Source: Strigops habroptila
Lineage: Eukaryota > Chordata > Aves > Psittaciformes > Psittacidae
DNA length: 64,000 bases
NCBI RefSeq assembly: GCF_004027225.2
Contig: NC_044302.2
Coordinates: 38,414,949-38,478,948, forward strand
Direction: 5' to 3'
A program made the position numbers and the translations under genes. The notes beneath the pieces were generated by a model that saw only the letters and a program-made list of their open reading frames with translations, searched no databases and was not told the DNA's origin. Shown piece after piece: positions 36,003-49,553 of the stretch. The number at the start of each line of letters is the position of its first letter. Within the stretch, counting starts at the first letter, position 1.

Positions 36003-37980
36003 TCATAGAATCATAGAATGGCTAGGGATGGAAAGGACCTTAAGATCGTCTAGTTCCAACCCCCCTACCAAGGGCGGGGACGCCTCACACTAGACCATGT
36101 CCTCCAAGGCTCTGTCCAACCTGTCCTTGAACGCTGCCAGGAATGAAGCATTTACCACTTCTTTGGGCAGCCTGCTCCAGTGCCTCACCACCCTCACAGC
36201 AAAGAACTTCTTCCTTATATCTGACCTGAACTTCTCCTGTTAAAGTTTAAATCCATTCCCCTGTGTCCTGTCGCTACAGTCCCTAATGAAGAGTTCCTCT
36301 TCAGCATCCTTCAGATATTGGAAGGCTGCTATGAGGTCTCCATGCAGCTTCTCTTCTCCAGGCTGAACAGCCACAACTTTCTCAGCCTGTCTTCATACGG
36401 GAGGTGCTCCAGCCCCCTGATCACCCTCGTGGCCTCCTCTGGACTTGCTCCAATAGCTCTTTCGTATATTGAGGACACCAGAACTGTACACAGTGCTCCA
36501 AGTGGGGTTTCACGAGAGCAGAGGGGCAGGATCACCTCCTTCGACCTGCTGGTCACACTCCTTTTGATGCAGCCCAGGATACAGCTGGCTTTCTGGGCTG
36601 CGAGCGCACACTGAAGCCGGCTCATGTTCAGTTTCTCATCGACCAAGTCCTTCTCCGCAGGGCTGCTCTGAATCTCTTCTCCGCCCAACCTATAGCAGTG
36701 CCTGGGATTGCCCCGACCCAGGCGCAGGACCTTGCACTTGGCTTGGTTGAACTTCATGAGGCTGGCATTGGACACCTCTCAAGTGTGTCAAGGTCCCTCT
36801 GGATCTCATCCCTTCCCTCCAGCATATCAATCAAACATAGCTTGGTGTCATCAGCAAACTTGCTGAGGGTGCATGAATCCCACTGACCATGTCACCAACA
36901 AAGATGTTGAACAGGACCGGTCCCAACACCGATCCCTGAGGGACACCACTTGTTACCGGTCTTCAATTAGACATTGAGCCGTTGACCACAACTCTTTGCA
37001 TGCAGCCATTCAGCCAATTCTTTAACCACTGAGTGGTCCATCTATCAAATTGATGTCTCTCCAGTTTAGAAACAAGGATGTCGTGTGGGACAGTATCAAA
37101 TGCTTTGCACAAGTCCAAGTATATGACATTAACTGCTCTGCCCCTATCCATCAGTTCTGTAGCCCTATCATAGAAGGCCACCAAATTGGTCAGGCAAGAT
37201 TTGCCCTTAGTCAGGCCATGTTGGCTGTCACCAACCAGCTCATTGTTTTTCATGTGCCTCAGCACGCTTTGCAGGAGAATCTGCTCCAAGATTTTGCCAG
37301 GTACAGAGGTGAGACTGACTGGTCTGTAGTTCCCCATATCTTTCATATTCCCTTTTTCCAGTCGTTGGGAACTTCACCTGACTGCCATAATTTTTCAAAT
37401 TTGATGGACAGTGGCTTAGCAACTTCATTCACCAGCCCCTTCAGGACCTGCGGATGCATTTCACCAGGTCCCATGGACTTGTGCACATTCAGGTTGCAAA
37501 GATGATCTTGAACCTGATCCTCTTTTCGTCGCCTTAAAGTCTTCATTCTCACAGTCCCTGCATCTGCCTTCTAAGACTTGAGCAGCATAGCTAGAGCACT
37601 TGCCAGTGAAGACTGAGGCAAAGAAGTCATTAAGAAGCTCAGCCTTCTCCAAATCCAGGGTAGCCAGTTCTCCCCTTAGCTTCCGGAGTGGACCCACATT
37701 ATCCCTTGTCTGTCTTTTGTTTGCAACATACCTATAAGCCTTTCCTGTTATCTTTCACATTCCTTGGCAGACTCAGTTCTAACTGGGCCTTAGCTTTCCT
37801 GACCTGGTCCCTAGCTTCCTGAACAGTGTCCCTGTGTTCTTCCCAGGCTGCCTTGTCCTCGTTTCCACCTTTTATCAGCTTCTTTTTAACTTCTAAGTTT
37901 CCTCAGGAGCTCCTTATCCACCGATGGAGGCCCCCTGGCCTTCTTGCCCCATTTACGTCTTTTCATGCAACACTCAGCTC
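36003..37980 (-). mobile_element. Long CR1 LINE copy (reverse transcriptase and 3' end), intronic, sense to CSNK1G3
   Basis: About 2 kb of ORF2 plus 3' UTR. Minus-strand segments read [20 protein letters not shown], then [18 protein letters not shown] and [20 protein letters not shown] (the RT motif with a catalytic Asp). The frame ends at a TGA at 36,963-36,965, just before the expected VPQGS box, and a one-base loss lies near 36,868-36,882. The region after the RT resumes at about 36,329-36,775. The endonuclease part is missing (5' truncation near 37,980). The copy is closely related to the one at 58,625-60,926, with which it shares both lesions. Confidence 0.93.
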
Positions 37981-39411
37981 CTGACCACCACCTTTAAGAA
38001 TAGAGATTCCACTTGGGAAAGTATTCACAATTTTCAATCAACCAAAAGTGAGCATGCAAGCTGTCTACCTTAGGTTGCCCCATGTAGTTCTGTAGTTTGG
38101 TTACTGAATTCTCACTTGCAGGTGTTATATACTGAAGTGTGTTAAACTATGAATAGACTAAAGTCCTTAAGTTCACCAGGCATTTTATGTCACTAAAATT
38201 CAAAAGAACTCTGGTGATTTAGTTTGGAATATGGGAAATGGGGAAAGCATTTGAAAATGAGGGACAATAAGGGTCTGAAAATAAGGTTCTACGAGGGATG
38301 AGAACAACATCCAAAGTAAGGGGACACAGAAGTTACCTTCTCAAAACATCCAAGGCACCCTGTTGCTCAGTCACTGAAAAAGTAGCAGTGGGCAGAGGCA
38401 GACCAGAGCTGCTCTGAGAGTTACATAACTTTCAGTAGGAAAAAAAAAATTGGTTATTGGTGGAAAGGAAGCCCAAAATTAAATTCAGTAGGGAAAACTA
38501 CATAGATAAATATTTTTTTACAACTAGCAGAAATATCATAGTGTATTAACTTTAAAGAACTTCTAAGAGAGTCATAAACGTTTTTGAAGACCACGAACTG
38601 CAAACGAAATTACACCCTAACTACTAACCCTTTTTCTTAGCATCTGTCTACAGCCACTAACATTCATTATCACTTAAGCTTTGAATTTATATGCACATGC
38701 ATGGAGTCCAAATCAGTTTAATCCATCTTTCACCACGATCTTTTCCCAAGTATTTTGTATATGTATATATAACAAACATATATATATATATTAAAAAAAA
38801 AACATTTTACAGTACTCCCTCCCTTTCAATGTGAATTATCCTGTGATTCCGTGAACAAGGAAATCCTACCTTAGATTGTGATGGGAAATCACTTTTGTAC
38901 CTATTTCAGATTAGGAAGCCTTAGAGAAAGCTTACAGAAAAATTTTGTCTTGATTCATAATTTTACTGTGTACAGAACACAGGTTACAAATAACTGTAGG
39001 GAGATGTAAGTGTGGCAGACAATTTATATTACAGAAAAACAATCTAGAATTTTAACTCTTCACTGTTTAATTGTATTTTGCTTATATGGAGCATGTCTCA
39101 AAGAATGGCAGTTCACACTTCTTAAATGTTTAGGACTGCGTGGGTCTGCTGTTTAATTCAAGGACATTTTAGGTTTTCTTGCTTTCCCTCAAAGAAAATT
39201 TTGATCCATCCCTGCTGCAAATCTGATACTGTCCCTTATTCTTCTCCATAGCCTGTTTAGTTTGCTACTTCTCTGTCAACCAGAGAAGGGCATCATGCAA
39301 TGGGGAATTCAGGAGTTCTATACAACATAAAGCACTGCTTTTTTATCTCCTGTCTTCTGGAGTTTGCATAATACTATAATTTCTGTTAAGAATTGTGTTG
39401 TCTTACTGGTT

Positions 39412-39510
39412 AGGGGTTTTTTTTGGTTGGTTGGGGTTTTTTGTTTCATTTTGGTTTTGTGGTTTCTTGCTTGGTTTGGGGTTTTTTTTGTTTGTGTGGT
39501 ATGTTTGTTA
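39412..39510 (+). repeat. T/G-rich simple repeat
   Basis: Runs of TTTTTTGGTTGG and GGGGTTTTTT, similar in composition to the tract at 28,259. Low complexity. Confidence 0.8.
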
Positions 39511-42068
39511 GTTTTTATGTAAGAACTACTCAACTGTATTCTAGATCAGGGAATTTCACTAAATGCTGAAGACTGTATTTGGTGTGAGAAAATAAATCCC
39601 TTATTAATATATATTATAGCTAAAAAGTGTAAAAGAATGAATATTCCATAGAGCACTGCAAACCACAGGACTGGCTTGGAAACTTACCGAAAATGTGTAT
39701 TTATCAACCTAGAAGTGCTAGACCTGTCAAACCTTCCAAGGCCAAATAAATGCCACTTTAAAATACATACACATTTACATGGGAGTAAGACTGGTCAGAC
39801 TACACTTCCTTCTATGAAAGAAACGTAACCCTGATATTAGAGATCCTTATGCATAATCTCTTGAAGAATATAATTTATAATAGAAATGTAGACATGTTCC
39901 CAAGAATACTGTCACTAGAGGGTGTCATTATCACTTTCAACACTTATTACACTGCTTGAAACCATACTTAAAGCTACAGATAGGGGCATTATTAATGAGT
40001 ATTAAAGCACAAATTTATCATATTATCCAATATGCATTCCAAATGCACAATAGATATGATTTGAAAATTTCTGTTTCTAGGAAAAGGTCTTCTATTTCTT
40101 TCTAAAGAAAGTATTTAATGACCACTAACCTCTTTCTCTGTAGGATATAAAACATTTCTATAGCAGGCAGTATAATACCAATTTATGAAACGCAAGAAAC
40201 AACTTTTCTGGTAGAATCTAAAGTGACTTTTGAGATATTACCTAAGGTAGCAATCTCAGTATTATGGTTATGAACATTTCTTGTCCTACTACATTATCAT
40301 GCCTTTTTTCTGTTAAATACCCTTCCCTCTACCACTTGAGCAGTCCGTTGGCACAACATGCTAAATCAACTTCAGTTCTCATTTGTGTTTAGATAGCTGT
40401 GTTTTTATATTTGTCTTCTAAATGGGGCAGCACTTTAAAAGCCTATTAATAATCTTGCAATAAAGTGGCAAAAAGAATGCAAAAAGGACAGATCAAACTA
40501 TCTTTTCCTGTTTGACCTTCTCTGTCCTCCTATGGCAGAGCCTTTTTTTATCCAAATCACACATGCTTCATAGAAGCAACTGTTCTGATGGCTAGCAAAG
40601 AGTTAAGGAAGAAAGGTTAATTGATCAGTGATAACTGGAAGATCATCTGTAGAAGATTAAGATCTACAGTATGAGTTCAGAACAGTGATCAGGTTAGTTT
40701 TCTCCCTGCTTCACAACTCTAGCTGTTACACTCAGCAACAACTCAAATAGGGATGAAAGCTACTTTTGAACAACAAACCCAAACACACACAACACCCCCC
40801 ACAGCCCATTGAAAAACCCAGTGCCCAACCCTCACTGTTAAGTCATGCTTCCTACTCATGCACAGCAACAGCAGAGATGCATGACGTCGACAAAGCGTAA
40901 GATTTAGAATATATACTGCATGTGAGCGCATAAATACATATCAAACAATGGAAGTGTTGGGTGAATGTCCCAAAACAATAAAATGCTCACTGAAAAAAAA
41001 ATCTTATCCTTTCTGATTTACAGCATCCCACTGAAACTGTAACAGAAGATCTAATATTCAGCTAAACAATATTTGTGTTCATAGTTAAAAATCACACGAT
41101 AGGGCACTCTTTCTTCAGACTTTTAAATGAAGACATAGTCATGCTAAGCTTCTAAAACTATGAAAACATCTAGAGCAAAGAATTAAGTGTCTCTTAAAAA
41201 TATTCATGCTTGTGTCCTCTGAGTATGAGCAAATGTTACAAATGAGGTATCAGCAAGAGACGGTAGCTTTGTTCATATTTTCAGATGGAGAAAAGATTAT
41301 GGAAGAGGCACAAAGTGAGAGCCTTTTGATAAAACAATGTCTTCTTAAAAAAGGAAATGTCTATACCACAGACATGAAAAACACTGATACTTGCATTTCC
41401 TCATTACTCTTCAGCAGTGTAATATCTATAAATGGATGTTTAAATGTCTCACAATAACTTTTGATATCAAGCTTGTAACTATCATGTTAAAATGTAAAAT
41501 TACTTAAACCTTCTAAAGTGCTATTCCTGCTAAAAAGATGTATACCTATACATTGATGTCTGACAGCAATGCTGGGTGTGTGTGTTTCTTTAATTACTGC
41601 CAAAATATAAAAACTAATCTAACCGCAAAAAAAAAAAAAAATAGTGAATGAGGAAATTGCAGTTTAAATAGACACCACTGGAAAACTCATCTGTGTGTTT
41701 CATTCCGAAAAAGATTAATCTAAAGAGTAGGATATTGAGACTAAATATTTTGTCAGTAACAAAACCTGTAAAGACTATGCTAAAAAGGATAGCATATTTG
41801 TCTATCGGTTATTCCTATCAGAGGAAAGTAGCTTCTACACTTTTAAAGCAGCTGCAGCACCTTGGCTTCTGAGAATTCTCTTACTTTCTGCAGATAACTA
41901 AGTATAAATTTGAATTGTGGTAAGCACTACTCAAAACTTTAGAAATTCAATCTTTTCCTGTGTGTACATAAACTGGACATAAGGAAGGTTATCACTGCAT
42001 TTATCCAAATGGAAGGGACAGGGAATTGCTTTATGTGCAGCCTATTGACATCCTTGCTTTTTGGGGTC

Positions 42069-42091
42069 TTTTTTTTTTTTTTTTTTTTTTT
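42069..42091 (+). repeat. T23 homopolymer
   Basis: Uninterrupted run of 23 T in the last CSNK1G3 intron, read as A23 in the transcript. No SINE body is attached. Confidence 0.9.
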
Positions 42092-43128
42092 GCTTTAAAT
42101 ATACATATAAGAAAACGGAATTCTTGCCAGAAAAATAATAATACAGTACTCTGCAAGATGGCAGGTACAGAACTGGTCTTCTCAGTGCTCACAAAAAACT
42201 AGTGCACAAGCGTGGTACAAGAGACACCTCTCTTAACAATTTTTAACTACACATGCAACATAAATCTTACATACCAAACCAGAACCTGCAGAACAATGAG
42301 TTCAAGAAAAAATTTTACTTTGAGATATTTCCCTTTATCTAAGACTTAGGAAAATGGCTCCTACAAAATTTATTGCTATTAAGGAATGGCTACTGGAATG
42401 ATATGACAGTAATGTATCTCTCATACTTGAGTGCCTCTATTTTATGATAAACTAGATCCAAACCTTTGTAAAATCCTATTCCAACCAATATTATAGAAAA
42501 AAACATGTTGAAAGTTATACTGCCTTTAGCTATGAAGAATATTTTCCTGTGCTATTTTGCAAGTCCGACTTTAGCACTCAAATGTATACACATTAGTTGC
42601 CCATCCCATGTTAACAGACGTTAATATTTTCCCCTTTTCATTACACTGTAACTTTAAGGAACCCTGAAGTTATGTTTTAGTAATTTGCTAGCAAGTTGTC
42701 AAAGACTAATACTCTGGTAAATACTATGCTTCAGAGATAATGGGCAAATTTCAAGTATTTGCTAGCATTTGTTACTTGTTTATATAAGTGAGTTATTGTC
42801 TAGGTGTTAAAATACTCGTTGAATGCTACAACATCTGGAAAGAACGTTTTCCCCTCTAAAACAGTACAGCAAGAAAATATTCTACTACTCACTTAAAAGG
42901 GTTAAATAAAGTACACTGCAGACTACAAACTTAAAAGCAAGCAAGATTTGAAGCAGGCAAAATAGCTCCTGAAGGTGTAACTGTAAAAACAGTTGTGTTA
43001 CAATATTAAAACATATTTTGTGATTTCCAAATGGACTTGTTATTTTAAAGTTTTCTGACAGTTTTAAACCAACTAACAAAAACAAAGCCCCTAGGGCTAT
43101 TTCTGCCTGCATGTGCTGTAGAACTCAC

Positions 43129-43152
43129 CACAGGTTCAACACTTTCTGGCAG
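43129..43152 (-). CDS. CSNK1G3: CSNK1G3 24-nt microexon (NCQKVLNLW)
   Basis: A 24-base microexon reading CTGCCAGAAAGTGTTGAACC then TGTG is bounded by TATAG and GTGAGTTC. With AA from the exon before and G from the last exon it yields N-CQKVLNL-W. The phase is the same at both ends, so inclusion adds eight residues and turns the junction Lys into Asn...Trp without changing the downstream frame. Known mammalian gamma 3 isoforms carry an equivalent NCQKVLNMW insert. It is far too short to be found from open reading frames alone. Confidence 0.9.
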
Positions 43153-43515
43153 CTATACAGAAAGAGAGTAAGGGGAAAAAAGAGAATCAGAAGGAACACA
43201 GAGGAAGAGTTTTACATCTTTCACACATAATTTGACAGTCAGAAAACTATCTTAAAATAATTATTTCAAAATTAGTTCAAACATCAAAAACACATGCACT
43301 TCTCTAGTGTAGAGATGTGTTACTGAAGGCTTAGCCAAAAAGCACAAGTTAGAGAAAATCTATTATTTAAATATTTAAAGCCAAAATTGAGTATAGCACT
43401 ATAGTTTTGCCCCTCACCAGTGGCATTTTTAAAATTTTTTTTTAATAATTATACAATAAAAATTTTGAAGTAGCTGAGCACACAAGATCCTAAGAAAATA
43501 GAAAGATGGACATAC
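43153..43515. other. CSNK1G3 short intron upstream of the microexon
   Basis: A 363-bp intron between the [10 protein letters not shown] exon and the 24-nt microexon. AT-rich, with no repeat recognised. Confidence 0.85.
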
Positions 43516-43622
43516 TTAGTTTCATCCATTACTTCTACTTCTGCAGGAGCTGTGATGGGTGCGTTTGAACGGCCTGCAGTTGGGTCATCGGTATTCAGTT
43601 CTCCATTTGTTGAGCTTACTAC
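43516..43622 (-). CDS. CSNK1G3: CSNK1G3 exon: [10 protein letters not shown] tail segment
   Basis: This 107-nt exon encodes [20 protein letters not shown] then [15 protein letters not shown], followed by AA, the first two bases of a codon finished downstream. The acceptor reads TTTCAG|GTA and the donor AA|GTATGT. Joined straight to the last exon it gives DETKCCC; joined through the 24-nt microexon it gives DETN and then CQKVLNLWCCC. This segment is conserved among CK1 gamma paralogues. Confidence 0.95.
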
Positions 43623-46600
43623 CTGAAATTACCAGAAATACCTGAAATTATGCTAGTGCCATACATACAGCTTCAAAAAACGGTCATTTTTGTTTATTGC
43701 ATAATTCTTTTTATTCCAGTAACAATATCTTTTCCACGTTTTATTCCTGCATCCCTGCACTCCTGCCATTTTTCTTTCATATCTACCACTGGAACTGACA
43801 ACTACATGGCAGACTCAAAGCGAACGAATTAAGCAAAGCAATTCTGTTGATCACATTTGCTTATCTCCCTCATGTCTCTTCAGAGCCTTAAGGAAAGGTA
43901 CAAGCCCCTTTCCTGATATCCATTTAGTCAGTCTTGTCTTACCCTATCTCCACTTCTTTAGTGCATTTAAGATTCTTACGTTCCTTTTCTGTGTGGCCCA
44001 TTTCAGCTGTATCTCAAGAGTACTCACCAAAGGAGGGGAAATCTAAGACATTTTCTAGACCTAAGAGTGTTGGTGGTATTTGTTTTTCACCCTCAGAGCA
44101 CGAGTACACTTACTGTGTAAAAAAAAAAATTAAAATTAGACAATTAGATTCATCTTCATTCCCATTAATTTACTCTCAAATTCCTTTGTAAATTCTTGAG
44201 GCACCAGGGCAGCTCTGGTTCTTTGGGAATGTTTGTTTTGACTTTAAACCAAATGTAATCCAGCATTCTCTCTCTCAGCTTTCCTGCATGACAAGTGAAG
44301 CTATTCCAGTGGCATCTCACTTATTCACCTTACAGAATCTGCCAGGACGATGGTTAACTAGATACAGACAAGTGCATATCTGGTCAGGGCAGCTGACAGT
44401 GCTGACTGATCCATTAGAGTACCAAGAAGTCTACTAGGTACAAAGTAGCAGCAAATTACTGGCCAAGGAACATTACACAAAAATATTGTTCTGGTGAAGT
44501 AATATAAAAGCCTGCAGAAAACATTTGGAAAACATTATCAGAGATTAGGGTACAAGAAAGCAAAGGGAAGGAAAGTCATCACAATGTTACTATTCCCCTC
44601 ACCCTTCCAAGCTCTCCTTCTAATGCAGGAGTTATGCCTCAGCTATTTATAACCTGAAGTAACAGAGCCTTGCCTAGTGAGGTTTACTTTGCGGTTCCTA
44701 TTGTAAGCAAGTACAGAGCTTCATAAGATTGCTGAACTTACGCCATTTTTCATGCCACGTGCCTACAACAGGCTGAGTTTTCTTCTTTTTCAAGTTTCAC
44801 TAAAATAGGAACCACTACCAAAACTCCCATGCAGCCCAGTGATAAAGCAAAAGGAAATTTGCGATTCCAAGATTAGTTTTTTGAATCCTGGACAATGTAA
44901 CTGAAGGAATCCCGGGACATTGGACTTTATTTCTGTGACATCAGGTAAGTCAGCACAGTTTCAACAAGGTGTTTTAAGCTTAGTTTCATATCACCAGGGA
45001 TGGCAGAAGCACTAAACATTTAGCATCAGAAACAGGCAGGAATTCTACTTTAACAAATCATTTGTGGGAAAAGTCTTTCTTTTCAAGGCAGCATTTGCCC
45101 TAAGGTGTTTTCTTATTAGTTTGACTGTTTTCTCTAAGAATCTTTGATACAAACTTTGTGGAAATCTTTGCATCAGAGAGCAGAAGACTGTCCTGCCTTG
45201 CTCTGGTTGGTCTCTATGAAGGAGACAGAGATCAAGGAGTCTTCAGTCCTTCCCATATACAAACACCTGACACATCCACCAAATACACAACCAAAGACAA
45301 TCAAATATAACTGCCTGTTGCATGGCTTAGTTTAGATAAAGGGAAAGCAAAGTTCATCTTTCTGGAAAGAGTTGAGACCTCTGAAAGCATAAGTGAACCA
45401 AAGGGTATTATTCACTGGTAGTCCAAAAATCATCATCAGTCATACTTCTCCAGAATCACAAATGGCCTGAGTTTCACTCTACTCTACTACTGCCAAAAAG
45501 AACTGTAAGAATGGTCTCAGTAAGATGCAGAACCAAGAATTAATACACATGCAACAGAGCAAAATATTTACGTTTTTAAAAAAATAACAGACTCATCCAA
45601 AAGCACAGCAAGAGGCAAGCAGGAGTGCTTCAGTTCCTGTAGCAGTAAGGCTATTTTACTGTATGATCTTACAACTGAAAGTTCTATAATTTGCTAAAAC
45701 AACCTACAATGCCAGAAGTTAATTTCCTGTGACATCAGTAAATTATTTTGCAATCTAACCAAAAAGTGCATTTGGTAATAGACTGATAATGCACGGTAAA
45801 CGAAGCAGTGGGAACACTTCTACACTCCTGACCCTGGAGCATACAAGCTAAGTTAGACCAACCATTACAGTTCTCTCTAACTACATGCCAATCATCTCAA
45901 AAGTATCATGACACAGGTGGAAAGACATGGGAATGTAACAAAACTGAACCAGAATAAGTCACCTGGAAGAGCATTTGCACTGAAGGTATGGTACACCAAA
46001 TTCTGTAGCCAGGATGTACCACATGAGGTACAAACAAAATGCATCATAGGGGATCCACACAAAAAAGCTCTAAGTTTAGAAAAGGAGAGAGAAGAACCAA
46101 TACACAAAACTAACAGCACTTAAAACAGAAACTTTTCATTTCATTCCTCTACTTATGACTTGAGTTCAACTAGATTTCCTCAGCAGTCTAATGAAAGATG
46201 GGAGGCGCAATTAATCTCTTAATAGATCCGTATACAGTTGTAGTGAAAAATATGGATATTAAAGCTACATTTTTGCATGTAAAAATTTTGTTAACTAAAA
46301 CTGCATGAACATTTTTCCATGAAAAGGCACCAAATTTCAGAGAATTCAGTTTCTGAAAATTAATATTTCAAACTAAGTTTCAAATTAGAAGTGTTGCAAT
46401 GCTGAAGATTAACTTAAGGTACTCAATTACATATAAACAGAGGAATAATCACTAAACTGAAAAATCCAAAACAACTTTAAGCACTTTGATAACAGATCTT
46501 ATCGTGGTTTAAATTTAGTTTCTTCAAATTTAAGCAGTTCTTCAAAAGTTTAATTTGAAAAGTACATACATGAAGAAGCATATGCATCATGTTTCTTGCT

Positions 46601-47398
46601 GCTCTCTAGGCATAAACAAAATACTAGACCTACTACCTAATAAGGGGACATATTAATTGTGGGAAAGATTAGTTTCTTAAATATATGGTCCTTTAGAAGC
46701 TTGATAAGGGTCACTTAAAAGACAACAAAGGTAAGCCTGAATACCAATTTCCCAGATAGTAACAGTAAATCTGGCTAGTCCCATGCTTCATTTTGGATGT
46801 AAACTAGTATGTAAATTAGTATGTAAACTAATCTTTTACTTGCTATGTTGAAAAATAAGTCAAAAAGTCTCTCATAAAACAAATGTTGCTGATTTTCATG
46901 CTTATAATCACAATAAAAAATTGCAGCAATTTGAAAAAGACATAGAAATAATCCTTCATTACCCACCTCAGTCACTGAATTACCCACTCTTCAAATAATA
47001 AAGCCAGCCTTCAAGCCCAAGCAATTCCTTAGTGATACTACAGAATGCTATATTTTACCTTCAAAAAATTTCCAGTTAAGACAAAAAGAATAATAAAAAA
47101 TTAAAAGTAAAAATAAAAAAAAAAAAAAAAATAGTCACACTAGAATTCACTTTTTTAATTCACAAAAGCTTAGGAAAATTGATTTGTTTCATCTAATTCG
47201 CTGCTATCTTGACTTCTTGAAGGAGAGATGTCTTGCAATTTACACCAAATATCCAACCTTTCAAGCAGTTCCTAAGGACCTTTCAAGCCCTGTGGCATTG
47301 CACAGGGAACTCTTTAACCTGATCTTTTAATTTAACTTCCTTTTAAAGAATTTCCAAATGGGAAAACAGAAAGGATAAGAGAAAGAAGACCAGCTAGC

Positions 47399-47436
47399 AA
47401 GTAATGAAAAAAAAAAAAAAAAAAAAAAAGTAATGA
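47399..47436 (+). repeat. A23 tract flanked by a direct repeat AAGTAATGA
   Basis: AAGTAATGA occurs at 47,399-47,407 and again at 47,428-47,436, on either side of a run of 23 A. The arrangement resembles a target-site duplication around a bare poly(A) insertion, or replication slippage. Confidence 0.8.
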
Positions 47437-47512
47437 ACAGATTGGTACAGTCTTTACGAGTGCATAAGCTGTTTGCAGTTCATGCAGAGAAGGAAACAAT
47501 CTGGTGGTGTGC

Positions 47513-47550
47513 AACTGACATTTTTGGGAACTGACATTTTTGGGAACTGA
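47513..47550 (+). repeat. 16-bp tandem repeat (AACTGACATTTTTGGG)
   Basis: Two perfect copies of a 16-bp unit (47,513-47,528 and 47,529-47,544) and the first six bases of a third. Intronic minisatellite seed. Confidence 0.9.
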
Positions 47551-47706
47551 GGCAAATTTACAAGAAGACAGACACAGGAAGTTGCTGAATGAATTGCTGG
47601 TAAATACAAGTTGCTTTCATTAATAAGGCTACACAAGCTAGAAAAACGGGCTGCCATGCTACACACATACCAACATTCAGTTCAATTTAAAATGTCACAG
47701 TGAAGA

Positions 47707-48180
47707 ACCATAGAATGGTTTGGGTTAGAAGGGACCTTAAAGATCATCTAGTTCCCACCCTGCTGCTACAGGCAGGGATGCCTTCCACTAGACTAGGTTG
47801 CTCCAAGCCCCGTCCAGCCTGGCCTTGAACACTGCCAGTGATGGGGCAGCCACAGCTTCTCTGGGCAACCTGTTCCCAGAGAACAGGGTAGTGACTCACT
47901 ACCCTTATAGTTCTGAAGAATTTCTTCCTTATATGTATCTAAATTTCCCCTCTTTTAGTTTAAAACCATTCCCTCTTGTCCTGTCCCTACCTGTCCTTGT
48001 AAAAAGTCCCTCTCCAGATTTCTTGCAGGCCCTGTTTTGGTACTGGAAGATCTCCCTTGAACCTTCTCTTCTCCAGGCTGAACAAGCCCAGCTCTCTCAG
48101 CCCGTCTTCATAGCAGAGGTGCTCCAACACTCTGACCATGTTTTTGGCCCCACTCTGGACTCACTCCAACAGGTTCATAT
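47707..48180 (-). mobile_element. CR1 LINE 3' fragment, intronic
   Basis: Starts CCATAGAATGGTTTGGGTTA on the plus strand and passes CTTCTCTTCCAGGCTGAAC-like sequence. About 475 bp of the reverse complement of a CR1 end, diverged from the other copies, including a duplicated stretch around 47,870-47,890 (GTTCCCAGAGAACAGGG). Confidence 0.9.
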
Positions 48181-49553
48181 CCTAACACATTTTGACAATC
48201 TTCTAAAAAAGGATCTCAGAGACAACATCAACAGTAGTATTGCAAATGACTAGTAGCAGAGACCTAAAAAACATTCTGTCACTTCCAAATTATCTGCCAA
48301 TTTCTTTTTTCTTGCAGAGAAATAGATAATTCAGCATAAAAGTCATCTCAAAGATGAGCAATGACTCACTAATGTCACAGAAAAAAAACCCAATACACTT
48401 TAATTTCATACTTTAGACTCAACTTTCCTTTAAACAATTATCTGTGGCATGTTTAGAACTTGTCTTCTTGCGGGCAATTAGGAATTCAGGTAAACTAGCT
48501 AGCTAATTTTTCAACTTGACAGCATGATTCAGTTAGTATCACTACAACAAAGGGGTATTTGACAACAGTCAAGGGCTCAAACTTCAAAACAAAACTGAAG
48601 ATATTATGTAATTTTGCAAGTGCCTTTAATGAGGAAGTATGACAGCTCCACATTAAAAAGCTACACGATTAAGATGTCTTGAGAATACACTTGATCTTCA
48701 AAGACACAGACCAAGTGGCTGCAGTTTTGCAAACTGCTCTTTTTACATGGCAACTGCTTAGTCTTAGCTGATCTATGGGATCTGATCTCAGAACACCCAT
48801 ATTCTTTGAGAGTGAAAGGAAGAACCTTATATTAACATAGAGGAATACTACTGGTATTTCCTAGAAAATATTCTCCCACTCCCAAAGAGTGTTTAACATA
48901 TATTATGATGGAATAAATTCTCCTGCAATTGTTACATTCTACCTGAGAAAAAAATAAAAGGTTTCTTAAGTGCTCCAACTGCCAAAAGAGCAATATGTTA
49001 TAAAATTTGGAAGTTCCAGTAACTGGAATGTAACAAATTAAATATGTATTTTTCTAACTTAAAAATTAAAAAATTAAGAAATGTAATAATTTTGGAAGAT
49101 ATAATTTTGAATCTGATTCCACATTAATACACTGTTGTCAAAAGATAAATTATTACCTTTAAAACTAATGTTATTGAGGGAATTAATGGAATTCAAGTTA
49201 AATATCCAGGTAAAGTTTTAAAAATACTTCTTAAGGCAAGCACAGAACAATTTTTAAATTTTTCTTGACATACAGTGATTAATTATCATCTGATAATTTT
49301 CCTGTATGAACAGCAGTTTCTAAAGCAGCAACATTTAGAGAATGTAAAATTTGAATTGGGTTTCAAAGAATTTTAAAGATATGGAATTATCACACTGATA
49401 GGACTACAGCACTGTTTTCTTTACCCTGGATTTCTCATTCTTTCTTCAAATATTGTCAATTTTTTTCCAAAACAAAACTTCATGAGAAACATATGTAACT
49501 TAGGATTGTCAGAATCTAAAATGCAGCAGACAAAGAAAATTTTTTTTTTTTCC

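Larger units (their letters stand above)
37981..43128. other. CSNK1G3 intron between microexon and last exon
   Basis: Intronic AT-rich sequence with TA-rich (38,755-38,792) and T/G-rich (39,412-39,510) simple repeats, a short CA-rich patch near 40,776 and a T23 run (42,069-42,091). No further exon was recognised. Confidence 0.7.
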
